The position numbers and the translations under genes are program-made. Source: an uncultured Eggerthellaceae bacterium (GTDB lineage: Bacteria; Actinomycetota; Coriobacteriia; Coriobacteriales; Eggerthellaceae). From it: a stretch of DNA of 64,000 nucleotides. Position 1 is the stretch's first letter; each line of letters starts with the position of its first letter. This document shows positions 50,580-60,142 of the stretch, piece by piece. The stretch is taken from the NCBI GenBank assembly GCA_934670115.1, contig CAKUOV010000005.1, positions 1 through 64,000 on the forward strand, given 5' to 3'. The notes under the pieces are model-generated. The model did no database searches. It was not told where the DNA came from and worked only from the letters and a program-made list of their open reading frames with translations.

Positions 50580-51410
50580 GTGCTTACTATTGGATGTCAT
50601 TTGTCCTGTTCAAAGGGGTATGCCGTCATGGCAAAACAGGCGGCATCTATTAATGCGAACACGTTTCAGTTTTTCACGCGCAACCCGCGCGGCGGTAAAG
50701 CGAAAGCCATCGATCCAGCTGATATTGCGAAGCTCGAGACTCTGGCGGCGGAAAATGGCATAACCGTGTTTCTGGCGCATGCGCCCTATACGCTCAATCC
50801 TGCGTCGAATAAGCCCGAGACCTGCGAGTTTGCCCATCAGGTTCTTGCTGACGACCTGCAACGCATGGAGGCAACGCCCGGCCAGCTTTACAACATGCAT
50901 CCGGGAAGCCACGTGGGGCAAGGCGTTGATGTGGGTATCGAGAAGATCTCCGCCATGCTCAACGATGTGCTGCAGCCGCCGCATACCACCACGCTTTTGC
51001 TGGAAACAATGGCGGGCAAGGGAAGCGAAGTGGGTGGCTCGTTCCAAGAAATCGCTTCGATTATTGGGCGCATTGAGCCCGGCTTGCGCGAACAGGTGGG
51101 CGTGTGCTTGGATACTTGCCATATTTGGGATGCCGGCTATGACATTGTTGAGGACTTAGATGGTGTGCTGCGTGAGTTCGACCAGGTCATTGGCTTGAAT
51201 CGCCTGCGTGCCATCCACTTGAATGACAGCATGAACGAGCGCGGCTCCCACAAAGATCGCCATGCCGCTATTGGGGCGGGTCACATTGGTTTTGACGCGC
51301 TGCGTGCCGTAACGCGTCATCCGCTGCTTTGCGACCTGCCGTTCTTCCTGGAAACGCCCCATGAAAGTTTGAGCGGCTGGGCAGACGAGATTGCTCGTTT
51401 GCGCGCATAA
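50580..51410 (+). CDS. nfo: Endonuclease IV (AP endonuclease)
   Basis: TIM-barrel AP endonuclease: GCHLSCSKGYAVMAK, NTFQFFTRNPRGGK, LAHAPYTLNPAS, NMHPGSHVGQG, LLLETMAGKGSEVG, GVCLDTCHIWDAGYDI and HLNDS...GSHKDRHAAIGAGHIG together give the metal-binding His, Glu and Asp residues. It cuts abasic sites in base-excision repair. GTG 50580 is chosen because GGAAAGGA (50566-50573) lies 6 bases upstream; TTG 50574 is too close. A GC-rich spacer and terminator follow. Confidence 0.92.
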   Translation: MLTIGCHLSCSKGYAVMAKQAASINANTFQFFTRNPRGGKAKAIDPADIAKLETLAAENGITVFLAHAPYTLNPASNKPETCEFAHQVLADDLQRMEATPGQLYNMHPGSHVGQGVDVGIEKISAMLNDVLQPPHTTTLLLETMAGKGSEVGGSFQEIASIIGRIEPGLREQVGVCLDTCHIWDAGYDIVEDLDGVLREFDQVIGLNRLRAIHLNDSMNERGSHKDRHAAIGAGHIGFDALRAVTRHPLLCDLPFFLETPHESLSGWADEIARLRA

Positions 51411-51534
51411 AGCAGGCGGCAGCGGAGATTCGGGCCGTGTCTGCGGACCCGCGAAACCTGCGACTCCCGTAAGCCCGCCGACCCTGCGCCCGCTGCAAAC
51501 ATGCGCTCCCTGCAAAAAAACGGACCGAGCAACA

Positions 51535-51564
51535 AAAACGGGACCACGTTCGGTCCCGTTTTTT
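51535..51564. terminator. Bidirectional terminator between nfo and apt
   Basis: AAAACGGGACC (51535-51545) pairs with GGTCCCGTTTT (51552-51562); T-run to 51564 on plus, A-run on the other side. It separates convergent genes. Confidence 0.88.
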
Positions 51565-51617
51565 GGTGCTAAAGGGTTTGTCGAAACCGTACAAGCGCGG
51601 TTTGGCTTGGTTCCGCT

Positions 51618-52166
51618 TTAGTCCCATTTCTCCTGTTCAACAACGCATTCAGAGAAAATAGGAACATCAAGCTCCTTCGCGATATTCTCGCGCGGATGCA
51701 GGTAAGCCAGCTCCAAAAGGAAGGCAAGACCGCCCACGCGCGCGCCGCATTTATGGACCAAGTGGATTTGTGCAATGGCGGTGCCGCCCGAGGCAACAAG
51801 GTCATCGACTAGCAGAACAACGTCGTCCTCGGAAAGGGCGTCGGCATGGATATGCAGCTCATCGGAACCGTATTCCAGGCCGTACTTTTCGGAGATGGTG
51901 TTGCGCGGCAACTTGCCCGGCTTGCGCGCCGGCACAAATCCAACGCCCATCTTCAGCGCAACGGGCGCACCCAGAATGAAGCCGCGCGCTTCAGCGCCCA
52001 CGACTTTCGTAATGCCGGCGTCTTTGAAGGCTTCCGCAATGTCGTTCACGAGCGACGAAAAAGCTTCCGCATCAGCGAAAACGGGCGTCACATCCTTGAA
52101 CATAATACCCGGTTGTGGGTAGTTGGGCAGGCTGATAACAAGGTTTTCGTAATCAATATCGCTCAT
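51618..52166 (-). CDS. apt: Adenine phosphoribosyltransferase
   Basis: Starts YENLVISLPNYPQPGIMFKD, the usual Apt hood region, and holds the PRPP-binding loop VVLLVDDLVASGGTAIA and GAEARGFILGAPVAL. It salvages adenine to AMP. The length of 182 is normal. ATG 52166 follows AAAGGACG; the longer open frame to 52301 has no family match. It is convergent with nfo. Confidence 0.93.
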   Translation of the reverse strand: MSDIDYENLVISLPNYPQPGIMFKDVTPVFADAEAFSSLVNDIAEAFKDAGITKVVGAEARGFILGAPVALKMGVGFVPARKPGKLPRNTISEKYGLEYGSDELHIHADALSEDDVVLLVDDLVASGGTAIAQIHLVHKCGARVGGLAFLLELAYLHPRENIAKELDVPIFSECVVEQEKWD

Positions 52167-52480
52167 GGAACGTCCTTTTCGCGGTCTTTGGCGCAGATCG
52201 TAGGGGCGCGATTTTTCGCCCGCACGGTCTGCGCACGGTCTTGCTGTGGCGCAATCGCCATGTTTTCTTCTAAACACAAACAGCAGATATTGTACTACCA
52301 TCAGGTATTTTTTTCGCCAGATTAAGCATCGATTTCTCTTTCTTCAAGCGTGTCCATTTCTTGGGACGCGTGAAATTACCCAAAGAAGTACAATTACTTG
52401 AAGAAGATTCTCACCTTGGCGAAAAGTGTGGTTGATTGCCAGCGAAGGAAAGCGCGATGCTTGGAAGGAGCGTGCACGTT

Positions 52481-53191
52481 ATGCGAAAAGGGGACGAAGA
52501 TTGCCGGCGTCGTCGTTGCGGTTTCCCTGGTGACCTTGCCTGCTTCCTTCATGCACGTCAGCGCGTGCCTTTGACGGCATGGTGTCTGGCTGCACTTTTG
52601 GCGGTCGCCGCCCTGGGAGCGACCGCCTGCACGCCCGTTGCGCCCGTGTCTTCAGCATCTTCGGGCACTTCGCCTTCGCAATCGACAGCATCTGCCGAAA
52701 CCAAAGAAAGAGAAGTTGACCTGGAGGAGCTTGCGCAGAGTCTCCCTAAAGAAGGCTTGCCTGAAAAATATATCGACGAAACATTTTTGGGGTGCAGCGA
52801 TAAAGTGGAAAGAAAAGGCAGCTGCACCTTTTACACGTGGTATGCCAAAAACGGCTCGAAAGACGAAATCTTCTATGCTGGTTGTGCGAACGGGGCCGTT
52901 GTCGTAACACTCAAGCTTGGATACCAGTTCGGAACTGTTTACTGGCCCGATTCAGACGGACTTCCCAATTTATATGCGGAATCCCCCTCCAAAAAGGAAA
53001 GTGGCAAAGCTCCTGCGAAAAGCCGTGGGTCATCCGATGCTCCAGCGGACAGCGCTGCAAGCAGCGGCAGCTCGTCGAGCTCTTCGAGCACGTCGAAAAA
53101 ACCGAACAAGTACAGCCCGCGCGATTACGATTCCGCCGAAGATTGGGAAGCTGATACCGGCGGCTCCCTTGACGAGTGGGATCGTCAGTAG
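52481..53191 (+). CDS. Predicted lipoprotein, hypothetical
   Basis: After a basic N-terminus a hydrophobic segment (LAALLAVAALGATAC) ends in a lipobox with the Cys to be acylated, then a Ser/Thr/Ala-rich linker, a compact part (LPEKYIDETFLGCSD ... DEIFYAGCANGAVVVTLKLG) and a Ser-rich tail ending in YDSAEDWEADTGGSLDEWD. The two Cys in the compact part could form a disulfide. Family not recognised. ATG 52481 has GGAAGGAG about 10 bases upstream; the long positively charged N-region makes 52457 also possible. Confidence 0.6.
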   Translation: MRKGDEDCRRRRCGFPGDLACFLHARQRVPLTAWCLAALLAVAALGATACTPVAPVSSASSGTSPSQSTASAETKEREVDLEELAQSLPKEGLPEKYIDETFLGCSDKVERKGSCTFYTWYAKNGSKDEIFYAGCANGAVVVTLKLGYQFGTVYWPDSDGLPNLYAESPSKKESGKAPAKSRGSSDAPADSAASSGSSSSSSSTSKKPNKYSPRDYDSAEDWEADTGGSLDEWDRQ

Positions 53192-53641
53192 CGTAGGGTG
53201 TTTTTGCTCGCTTGGACCGTCCAGCCGCCGCGCGTCGCCCGTCCGCATCGCCGCGCGCTGCCCGCGCCGTCGCGCCGTGCCGTTCGGTCCGCTCGCCCGC
53301 CCGCTGCCCAGCCGCCGCGCTGGGCCGCTTCGCAAAGCCGTTTGGTAAAAAATCTGCAAATACAAAAAGTTTTTCTTTAAAAAAAGTTAACGTCTGCTAA
53401 CATGCTCTACGTATGTTAGCTGTAGGTAACATTGTACAGTTCACATTGGGAAAAACGCTGGGCGAGCTGCTAAATGGCATAAGGTAATTGTTGCCCGCAA
53501 AAGCAGGCAAGACTCATAAGGTGTTCGTGACCATTTTATGACCGCTTTCTTTGCTGTAGCGCAAAGTCAGCGGAAACGTTGCAGTTCGGCGGGTTGATTC
53601 ATTGTGAACAGGCGATTTGCCTGAAAACAGAAAGGAGAACT
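53192..53641. other. Intergenic region: C-rich low-complexity part then operator cluster
   Basis: 53215-53340 is made of CCG/CGC words and encodes only low-complexity frames. An A/T-rich part follows with the GTTA-C half-site cluster (53386-53430, listed separately). The remaining ~200 bases to the next gene would be its leader; no structured element was recognised. Confidence 0.5.
53386..53430. promoter_or_regulatory. 45-bp palindromic operator cluster upstream of the flavoprotein locus
   Basis: Four half-sites, GTTAAC (53386), GCTAAC (53396), GTTAGC (53415) and GGTAAC (53425), are arranged symmetrically with start-to-start distances 10, 19 and 10. The inner pair extends to perfect 8-bp arms GCTAACAT/ATGTTAGC. 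Helical-turn spacing suggests cooperative binding by a dimeric repressor. The half-site is faintly like DtxR/MntR-family boxes, but identity is not proven. Confidence 0.6.
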
Positions 53642-56600
53642 ATGCGAAATGCCCCATTTCGAAAAAACCTGGGAACTTTGACCAACAAAGCTTTTCGGGT
53701 GTTTTTGACGGGATCAATCGTGCTGTCTTTTAGTCCGGCAACGGCTCTGGCAAACGAGGTTTCCCAAGACGGAAGCGCTTCAAGCGCGTTGACCCTATGG
53801 ACGGAGACACAAAAAGAAGAACCGGCCGATACCAGTGCTACCAACATCGATTCGACCGATTCCTCTGAAGTAGAGAACATGACGCTCTCTGAAGGAGATT
53901 ATACCCAATTTACGCTTTCTCCGGCCACCCTTTCTGCTCTTGAAGCGGGGAAAACTTACACGCCGGGTGTATATACAGGAAGCGCAACCGTCACCAATAA
54001 AGGCACCGACGATTGGACCACGTACCAGATTTCCGTAAACGTTACCATCGACGAGAACGGAAAGATCAGCGCAGTGGTGCTTACGGATGATTCCTACAAG
54101 AACGCTGCCGCCGATAGTTCCGACAACGAGACATATCTCGAAAACGCCGAGCTGGGAACGCGCAAGGCAACGGGCGTTGCGGCGCAAATTGTGCAGGCGC
54201 AATCCGTTGAAGGCGTTCAGGCGGTTTCGGGAGCCACCTATTCCAGCGCTGCGCTTGTGGAAGCGGTTGCCGACGCATTGTCGAAGGCATCGGCGGAAGT
54301 TACCGACGAATACGTGTACTTGTACGCCGCGCTGCCGTATAGCGAATACTACGCGGCAGAAGATGTGCAGGCAGCGGGCTCCGTTGCTGCTGGTGCTCAG
54401 GTGGACACGCATAACGAGGCTGACACGGGCGCGTTCGATGTTGTTTCCCGCGCCACAACGAATCATGGGCTTCACCGTGGCAGTTACCAAAACACAGCCA
54501 TCATTTATGGTACGAGTGGCGCAACTTACAAGGTAAGCTCGTGGAACAGCGGTTCGGAAGCCGTTTTGGAAGATGGTTCGACTATCACGTTCAGCCAAGG
54601 CGACATTACCGCAGGTGAAACGACCGATGTTATGGATCACTATGAAATTACGGGCTTCAAGTACGTTCCTGTTGCGGTAAAGAGCGCTGATGTGGATGCG
54701 TTCAAGGCGAAGTACGCCGTGGTGGAAAACGGTGGCACGCTGGCGGGCGGCTACACCGAACAGCAGCTGAGCAGCTACAGCGTTGTTGCCAACGTGGACG
54801 CGAACACGAACGGCTTGAAAGTTGCTACGAAAAATGACGAAACGGGCGCCTTCACCTTCGGTAAGCGTCAGACGGGAACTACTTCGGGCGTGAAAGACTC
54901 TGCACTGAAAGTGGCCGATGTTTCCACTTTGGGAGTAACTACGAAAAACGAGAAGACGGGTGCTGCGCTTGCCGGGTCGTACGGCGACTTCCTGCGCGTT
55001 GACCTGAAGTCGAATTACGGCGACTTGGGCGCCAATATGCAGGCGGTTTTCTGGGAGTATTACGGCTCGGGCGACACGGTGCTGGCGACGTACGGAACGA
55101 AGTTCGCCGCAGATAACTGGATGCACAAGTCAAACGGCATTCAGTTGGGCCTTACGGAATCGGCGCGATGCACGCTTCCCGAAGGCACCGATGGCACGGG
55201 CAAGTGGAAAGTGACCATTTGCGCTTTGGGCTACCAGGACACCGTTTTGACGTTGGATATTGACGCGAGCGACATCAACAACGCGCATGTGGTAAGCAGC
55301 ACAGAAGCTCTTGAGCAGGCAATTTCCGCCGCAGAAGCCCTGACCGAGGCCGATTACACCGCTGAATCGTGGGCTTCGCTTACCGTTGAACTGGGCGAAG
55401 CGAAAGAGCAGCTTGCGCTTGCCCAGCAAGGTCCCACCAAGACTACCCAGGAAGCCGTTGACGAAGCAACTTCCCATTTGAACGAAGCAATAAAGAACTT
55501 GGTGCATGCAGGATTCACCACGTGGGCCGATAATTATGCCCAACTCGGCGTGGATACATCTACGGGCTATGATGCGGTCTCTTCGGCGACGAACTTTACC
55601 AGCTACCACGCGAAAGACATTCCCGCTAACGTGCAGCGCGCAACCGATGAAAACGGCACGGTAACGCTGACGGGCGTGAATAAAACCACGAAGGATGCTA
55701 CGGTTACCCCCGTTGTTTCTTCTTCAAGCTTTGCTTACAGCAACAAGTACGGTACGGGTGAATTTGTTGTTGTGCCTGATGACACCGTTGAAGGATACGT
55801 TTGGAACGAATATCTGAATGCAATCACGGCCATTACTATTAACGACGGAACAACTACGGTGGGCACTTTGCCGTGGATCGACTACTACGGCGAAAACTCA
55901 ACTGAGGGCTTCCACTACAACAAGATTGAAATCGCGGTGAATAACGGCGAATCTATTGGTTCGAATAAAGCGAACGTAACGCGCTTTGCCCCGTTCTATG
56001 CGGACGGCGCGTCGCAAATCAAGGCGGGAACGTATACGATTACGGTTTATGCCGATGGTTATCAGCCCCTTTCTACCAGCGTGAACGTTCTTCCCACTGC
56101 CGAGCAACCGCTTTCTGTGAGAAGCACGTACGATGGCGCGGCGGTGAAGCTTTCGGGCATGCCTGAAGATATGGCGGACGCAACCGCAACGGTTTCTTAC
56201 ACCGTTGGTTCAGGGCGCAACGCAAAGACGTACTACCTTGCGCAGGATGCAGCCGTTTCGAATGGCGTTGTGAAGCTTTCGGAGACTATGGTCGCAGGAA
56301 CCACGTATAACGTAACGGTGAACAGCTCGAATTACGCACCCATGACGGCAAGCTTTACGCAGCAAGCCGAAGCAACCCTAACGCTCGATTTGACCACTAC
56401 GGCAGCAAACCTCAAGGTAGGCGACACGTTTAATGTGGCTATTTCTATGAAGGGCGACAAGATTACCACCGCTCAAGGTACGCTTTCTTTCGATGACAAG
56501 GTTGTTCGTTTGACCGGTTTCAGCACCGAGAACTCCCAGCTTTCCGAGAAAGACAATTTCAAATGGAACGATGCGGGAATGTTCAGCTTCTTCGGAAACG

Positions 56601-57013
56601 ATGCTGACTTTACCGAAGGCGGCGTTGTCGCTCAAGCGCAGTTCGAAGTTGTTGGCGCAGGCGCTACAACCATTGCTTTGGACGCTTCCGCTGATAACGT
56701 TGCAAGTGTGGAAGGAAGCACACGCGATCACGCTATTGTTGCTGGCGCTGCGGCCGAGGTGAGCGTGATTTCCGCCCAAGCCGTGAAGGGTGACGTAAAC
56801 AACAACGGTGCAATTAACATTGTGGACGCTCAGATTGCCTACGACCTTGCAACAAAGGTAATCGAGCCTGATTACGCTCCGCTTTTGTCGGTTGGCGAAG
56901 GCTGGTCGAAAGCTACCGTTGAATACACGGCCAACGTCAACGGCGACGATGCCATTGACGCCGCCGACGCATTTGCAATCCAGCGTTACGCGCTTTTCAA
57001 AGCGTGGGAATAA
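53642..57013 (+). CDS. Large exported FMN-binding protein with FIVAR, cohesin-like and dockerin-like modules
   Basis: Signal peptide (cut after ALA near residue 37). An FMN_bind domain follows (YTPGVYTGSA ~106 to SGATYSS ~196; the Thr in SGATYS is the site where ApbE attaches FMN). Further on come a FIVAR-like helical segment (~556-620), a second large beta-rich part, a cohesin-like domain (KVGDTFNVAISMKGDKITTA with VVRLTGF, ~910-1035) and a C-terminal dockerin-like pair (DVNNNGAINIVDAQ and NVNGDDAIDAADAFAIQ) with calcium loops. It lacks an LPxTG motif, so attachment may be through cohesin-dockerin contacts (inference). ATG 53642 follows AGAAAGGAG. First gene of the electron-transfer locus. 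Confidence 0.8.
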   Translation: MRNAPFRKNLGTLTNKAFRVFLTGSIVLSFSPATALANEVSQDGSASSALTLWTETQKEEPADTSATNIDSTDSSEVENMTLSEGDYTQFTLSPATLSALEAGKTYTPGVYTGSATVTNKGTDDWTTYQISVNVTIDENGKISAVVLTDDSYKNAAADSSDNETYLENAELGTRKATGVAAQIVQAQSVEGVQAVSGATYSSAALVEAVADALSKASAEVTDEYVYLYAALPYSEYYAAEDVQAAGSVAAGAQVDTHNEADTGAFDVVSRATTNHGLHRGSYQNTAIIYGTSGATYKVSSWNSGSEAVLEDGSTITFSQGDITAGETTDVMDHYEITGFKYVPVAVKSADVDAFKAKYAVVENGGTLAGGYTEQQLSSYSVVANVDANTNGLKVATKNDETGAFTFGKRQTGTTSGVKDSALKVADVSTLGVTTKNEKTGAALAGSYGDFLRVDLKSNYGDLGANMQAVFWEYYGSGDTVLATYGTKFAADNWMHKSNGIQLGLTESARCTLPEGTDGTGKWKVTICALGYQDTVLTLDIDASDINNAHVVSSTEALEQAISAAEALTEADYTAESWASLTVELGEAKEQLALAQQGPTKTTQEAVDEATSHLNEAIKNLVHAGFTTWADNYAQLGVDTSTGYDAVSSATNFTSYHAKDIPANVQRATDENGTVTLTGVNKTTKDATVTPVVSSSSFAYSNKYGTGEFVVVPDDTVEGYVWNEYLNAITAITINDGTTTVGTLPWIDYYGENSTEGFHYNKIEIAVNNGESIGSNKANVTRFAPFYADGASQIKAGTYTITVYADGYQPLSTSVNVLPTAEQPLSVRSTYDGAAVKLSGMPEDMADATATVSYTVGSGRNAKTYYLAQDAAVSNGVVKLSETMVAGTTYNVTVNSSNYAPMTASFTQQAEATLTLDLTTTAANLKVGDTFNVAISMKGDKITTAQGTLSFDDKVVRLTGFSTENSQLSEKDNFKWNDAGMFSFFGNDADFTEGGVVAQAQFEVVGAGATTIALDASADNVASVEGSTRDHAIVAGAAAEVSVISAQAVKGDVNNNGAINIVDAQIAYDLATKVIEPDYAPLLSVGEGWSKATVEYTANVNGDDAIDAADAFAIQRYALFKAWE

Positions 57014-57094
57014 ATCCCCAACATCTTTTAGCAGTGCTTTTCAAGATTCGGGCCTCATTTTTCGGGGCCCAAATCGGTGTGAAAAGGAGTATTC

Positions 57095-58492
57095 ATGACA
57101 TCAACAACGCAAACGGAATCGTCGGATATTTCGGCAAGGAAAACGCCTAGGCGCGCGCGTCTTGCACAGCTTGTCTTTTTGGTTCCAGGGTTTGCGGTGG
57201 CAGCTGCGGTCGGCGTGTCTATGGCGGGATACGAGCCGCTTGTTTTTGACTCTTCGCTCTACGAGATTCCTGCTCCTGCTCAGGCGCAAGCGCTTGAAAT
57301 TATTGACCCCAACGAAACAAGCGTGCGCGAAACGGGCCGCGAATACGATGGCTCGCTTGATCAAGAATCATTCGAGATGCCTGCAAACGGCCTGGTTGAT
57401 GGCGTGTACACCGCAGCTGCTTACGGCTACAAAAGCGACATTGAAGTTCAAGTAACTATTTCTCAAGGAGAAATTGCCGCAATTGACATTCTTTCGCAAA
57501 ATGAAGATGCCGATTACTTCAATCGTGCGGTTGGGGTGGTATCGTCAGTTTTGGCTGCTCAGAGCACTTCGGTTGATGCGGTGAGCGGAGCAACGTTTTC
57601 TAGCAAGGGAATCCTGCAGGCAATTAACAGGTGTCTAGCCCAGGCTGCTGCGAACCAAGACAACACGACGAGCGACGGTTCTTCTGCGCCAGATGGTCCC
57701 GATATTCCTGCGGCCCCTGCTGCTCCTTCGGCTCCCAGCGTGCCTGTTTTGCCTGATGAATCGACTGACCTGGAGGTCGAAGGACTCTTGGACGGCGAGT
57801 ATACCTCGTATACGTATTGCGCCGATGAAAAGAATCCTGACGCCTATCGTCCGTACTATCTTGCGGTGACCATTCGGGTTGAGCAGGGTGCCGTGGCGCA
57901 GATTGTTGACGTTTATGGAACAGGTTCAGGCGAAAAAGATGCTTCTGAACTGGGCGAATACGACACAAAGAACGATACCTACCTGGATTGGGCAGCATGG
58001 GGAAGAACTATTCGCAGCGAGCATATTACCTATACGGGCGTTGCCGACCAGATTGAGGCGGCCGGTTATCAGCGCGTGGAGTCGTATGATGTGGTAAGCG
58101 GCGCTACGTATTCGTCGGCGGCCGTGGCGAAGGGTTACAACGCTGCCCTTGACAAGGCGTGTCTTGCGTTTGCAGAGGCGTATCGTGCGGGTTTGATTGA
58201 CAAGGACGGCAATCCCATAAAGCCGGAGGCCGATAAAACTCCTGGTCAGCAAGAGACTGCCGAGCCGGAAGAGAAACCGGGACTTATTGACAAGGACGAC
58301 CAGCCCGTAAAAGCAGAAGCAGACAAAGCGCCTGGTCAGCAGGAGGCTGACAAAGCGCCCGATCAGCAAGAAACCAGCAAAGCGTCCGATCAGCAAGAAG
58401 CGGTTGAACCGGGAAAAGAGGCGGTTAAGCCTGAAAAAGAGGCAATCGAACTGGAAAAGAAAGAAGACGAAGCGACGGAGGACCGTGCATGA
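57095..58492 (+). CDS. Membrane-anchored protein with two FMN-binding domains
   Basis: One N-terminal membrane helix (~24-45), then two FMN_bind domains with the flavinylation motifs SGATFSS (~165) and SGATYSS (~334). A Pro/Ala linker separates them and a C-terminal tail has repeats such as DKAPGQQEADKAPDQQE rich in Gln/Glu/Lys. Two covalently bound FMN per chain are expected if ApbE acts on both. It probably relays electrons outside the membrane between the Fe-S membrane protein and the large FMN protein (inference). The stop overlaps the next start (ATGA). Confidence 0.82.
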   Translation: MTSTTQTESSDISARKTPRRARLAQLVFLVPGFAVAAAVGVSMAGYEPLVFDSSLYEIPAPAQAQALEIIDPNETSVRETGREYDGSLDQESFEMPANGLVDGVYTAAAYGYKSDIEVQVTISQGEIAAIDILSQNEDADYFNRAVGVVSSVLAAQSTSVDAVSGATFSSKGILQAINRCLAQAAANQDNTTSDGSSAPDGPDIPAAPAAPSAPSVPVLPDESTDLEVEGLLDGEYTSYTYCADEKNPDAYRPYYLAVTIRVEQGAVAQIVDVYGTGSGEKDASELGEYDTKNDTYLDWAAWGRTIRSEHITYTGVADQIEAAGYQRVESYDVVSGATYSSAAVAKGYNAALDKACLAFAEAYRAGLIDKDGNPIKPEADKTPGQQETAEPEEKPGLIDKDDQPVKAEADKAPGQQEADKAPDQQETSKASDQQEAVEPGKEAVKPEKEAIELEKKEDEATEDRA

Positions 58493-59001
58493 TTCGTTTT
58501 GTTGTAAAACATGAAGGGTTCTTGCTGCGCTGTCTTGGGCTGGCGGTTGCACTTGGTGCGCTGTTTTCGTTCACATCGTGGGCTCAGGTTGCAAATGCGC
58601 ACGACGACCAGGTCAAAGCAGAAATCCTTGAAGCTCAGCGTGCCACCCAACGCGGTTCTTACGCCACCGATGGCGTGTTTCAAGGCGAAGCAGAGGGTTA
58701 CGGCGGTCCTGTTTGCGTGCAGGTGACCATTGATAACGGGTTCATCACTCAAGTTGAGTTGGTCAGCGCCACAGGCGAGGATCAGGCGTGGCTGAACATG
58801 GCGCTTCCTTTGCTTGACACTATTGTGCAGGAGCAAACAACGCAGGTCGACGTAGTAAGTGGTGCAACGTTTTCTTCGTCGGGAATCTTGAATGGCGCAA
58901 CAAGAGCGCTTGAGCAGTCGGGTTTGGCGGCATCAGCGACTGCTTTATCGGAAGAAGATAGCGGGAATGATTCGGAAAGAGACATTGAGCTGGGCGAATA
59001 A
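58489..59001 (+). CDS. Small FMN-binding protein (RnfG-like)
   Basis: N-terminal membrane helix or signal (CLGLAVALGALFSFTSW), then one FMN_bind domain with the core GVFQGEAEGYGGPVCVQVTI and SGATFSSSGI (~123). It resembles the flavin domain of RnfG/NqrC. Overlaps the upstream gene by 4 bases. The C-terminus is acidic. It sits directly before the NapH-like protein, the likely electron donor. Confidence 0.8.
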   Translation: MIRFVVKHEGFLLRCLGLAVALGALFSFTSWAQVANAHDDQVKAEILEAQRATQRGSYATDGVFQGEAEGYGGPVCVQVTIDNGFITQVELVSATGEDQAWLNMALPLLDTIVQEQTTQVDVVSGATFSSSGILNGATRALEQSGLAASATALSEEDSGNDSERDIELGE

Positions 59002-59002
59002 T

Positions 59003-59956
59003 ATGAAAGACGGTAAAAAAGCAACGAAAGCACAGCTACGTAAACGTTCCCAGCTTGTTCAAAAAGGAGTGCGCTGGTCTGTTCAAATCATATTTTTCAT
59101 TGCGGCTCCTGGAGTATTCAGCGCGGCGTTCAACGGCGTGAAGTATATTGCGGGGCAAATTGGCGGTCTTAAGGTCATTGAGCCAACGTCGTTTTTGCTT
59201 CTTTTGGCGGGTTTATGCGCATTCACGGTGATATTCGGTCGCTTTTTTTGCGGGTATGCATGCGCATTCGGAACGCTTGGCGATGCATTGTATCTGCTGT
59301 TCACCCCGCTGCGGTCTTGGTATGCTAAGCATTTTCCCACGGGGAAGGCACACCCAGCCTTTCTTGCAGTCTTGCGGTTTGCAAAAGTTGTTGTGTTGGG
59401 TGTTATCTTTGTTCTGTGTTTCCAGGGATCATATGAGTCTTCTTGGAGCCCCTGGACTGCGTTCGCTGGCTTCACGAGAGGCGCGCTTGAGGGCATTTCA
59501 ACCGTTGCTTTTCTCATGCTGGCAGCAATTGCTGTGGGAATGGCCCTGGTCGAACGTTTCTTTTGTCGATTTCTCTGTCCGCTTGGTGCGCTTTTCAGCC
59601 TGCTACCCGTGTTGCCGATAAGTCAGCTCAAGCGAAACCCGCAGCGTTGCTCTTCCCGTTGTGAGGTCTGCCGTTCTGCGTGCCCAGTTCACATGCGTCC
59701 GGAGCGCGGTGGCTTCGAGATGGGCGAATGCATTGCCTGCGGACGATGTGCTGCGGCGTGTCCGATTGATAATATTTCCATTGCGTCCTTGACTTGTGCG
59801 GGCGATTTGTCGGAAAAGGCTGCGAAGGAAAAAGAGCAGAATGGGCAGACGGGCGAAAAGCATCGCGCGCTTAAGGGGAATCATCCTCTGTGGGTTGTGC
59901 TGCGTGCCGCCTTGCTGCTTGCGCTGCTATGGGCGTTTGGCGCGGTGCGCTGGTAG
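59003..59956 (+). CDS. NapH/YccM-like polytopic iron-sulfur protein
   Basis: Four to five membrane helices with the loop motifs FCGYACAFG and FCRFLCPLG that bind Fe-S or flavin-near sites in NapH, then cytoplasmic 4Fe-4S motifs (CSSRCEVCRSACP; CIACGRCAAACP) and a last helix. Such proteins carry electrons across the membrane from cytoplasmic carriers to outer acceptors. ATG 59003 is two bases after the upstream stop but has a weak ribosome site; ATG 58967, with GGAAGAAG upstream, is an equally plausible start adding 12 residues. Confidence 0.85.
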   Translation: MKDGKKATKAQLRKRSQLVQKGVRWSVQIIFFIAAPGVFSAAFNGVKYIAGQIGGLKVIEPTSFLLLLAGLCAFTVIFGRFFCGYACAFGTLGDALYLLFTPLRSWYAKHFPTGKAHPAFLAVLRFAKVVVLGVIFVLCFQGSYESSWSPWTAFAGFTRGALEGISTVAFLMLAAIAVGMALVERFFCRFLCPLGALFSLLPVLPISQLKRNPQRCSSRCEVCRSACPVHMRPERGGFEMGECIACGRCAAACPIDNISIASLTCAGDLSEKAAKEKEQNGQTGEKHRALKGNHPLWVVLRAALLLALLWAFGAVRW

Positions 59957-60028
59957 GGCCATGGGCTGCAAGCACGTTATTTTTTACCGATATTTTGTTA
60001 TCCTAGGTTTACTTTTCCCGATGATTCG

Positions 60029-60034
60029 TATAAT
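60029..60034 (+). promoter_or_regulatory. -10 element upstream of apbE
   Basis: TATAAT about 110 bases before apbE; only weak -35 candidates. The second half of the locus may therefore have its own promoter. Confidence 0.4.
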
Positions 60035-60142
60035 GTTCACTGTCGCTTACTTTTAAGAAGCAAGTACGTGCAATTGAGCCGCTGTTACGGGCGTGCTCGT
60101 TGTTCTTTCTATGAACTGCGGTGAAAAAAGGAGAAGCAAAAT

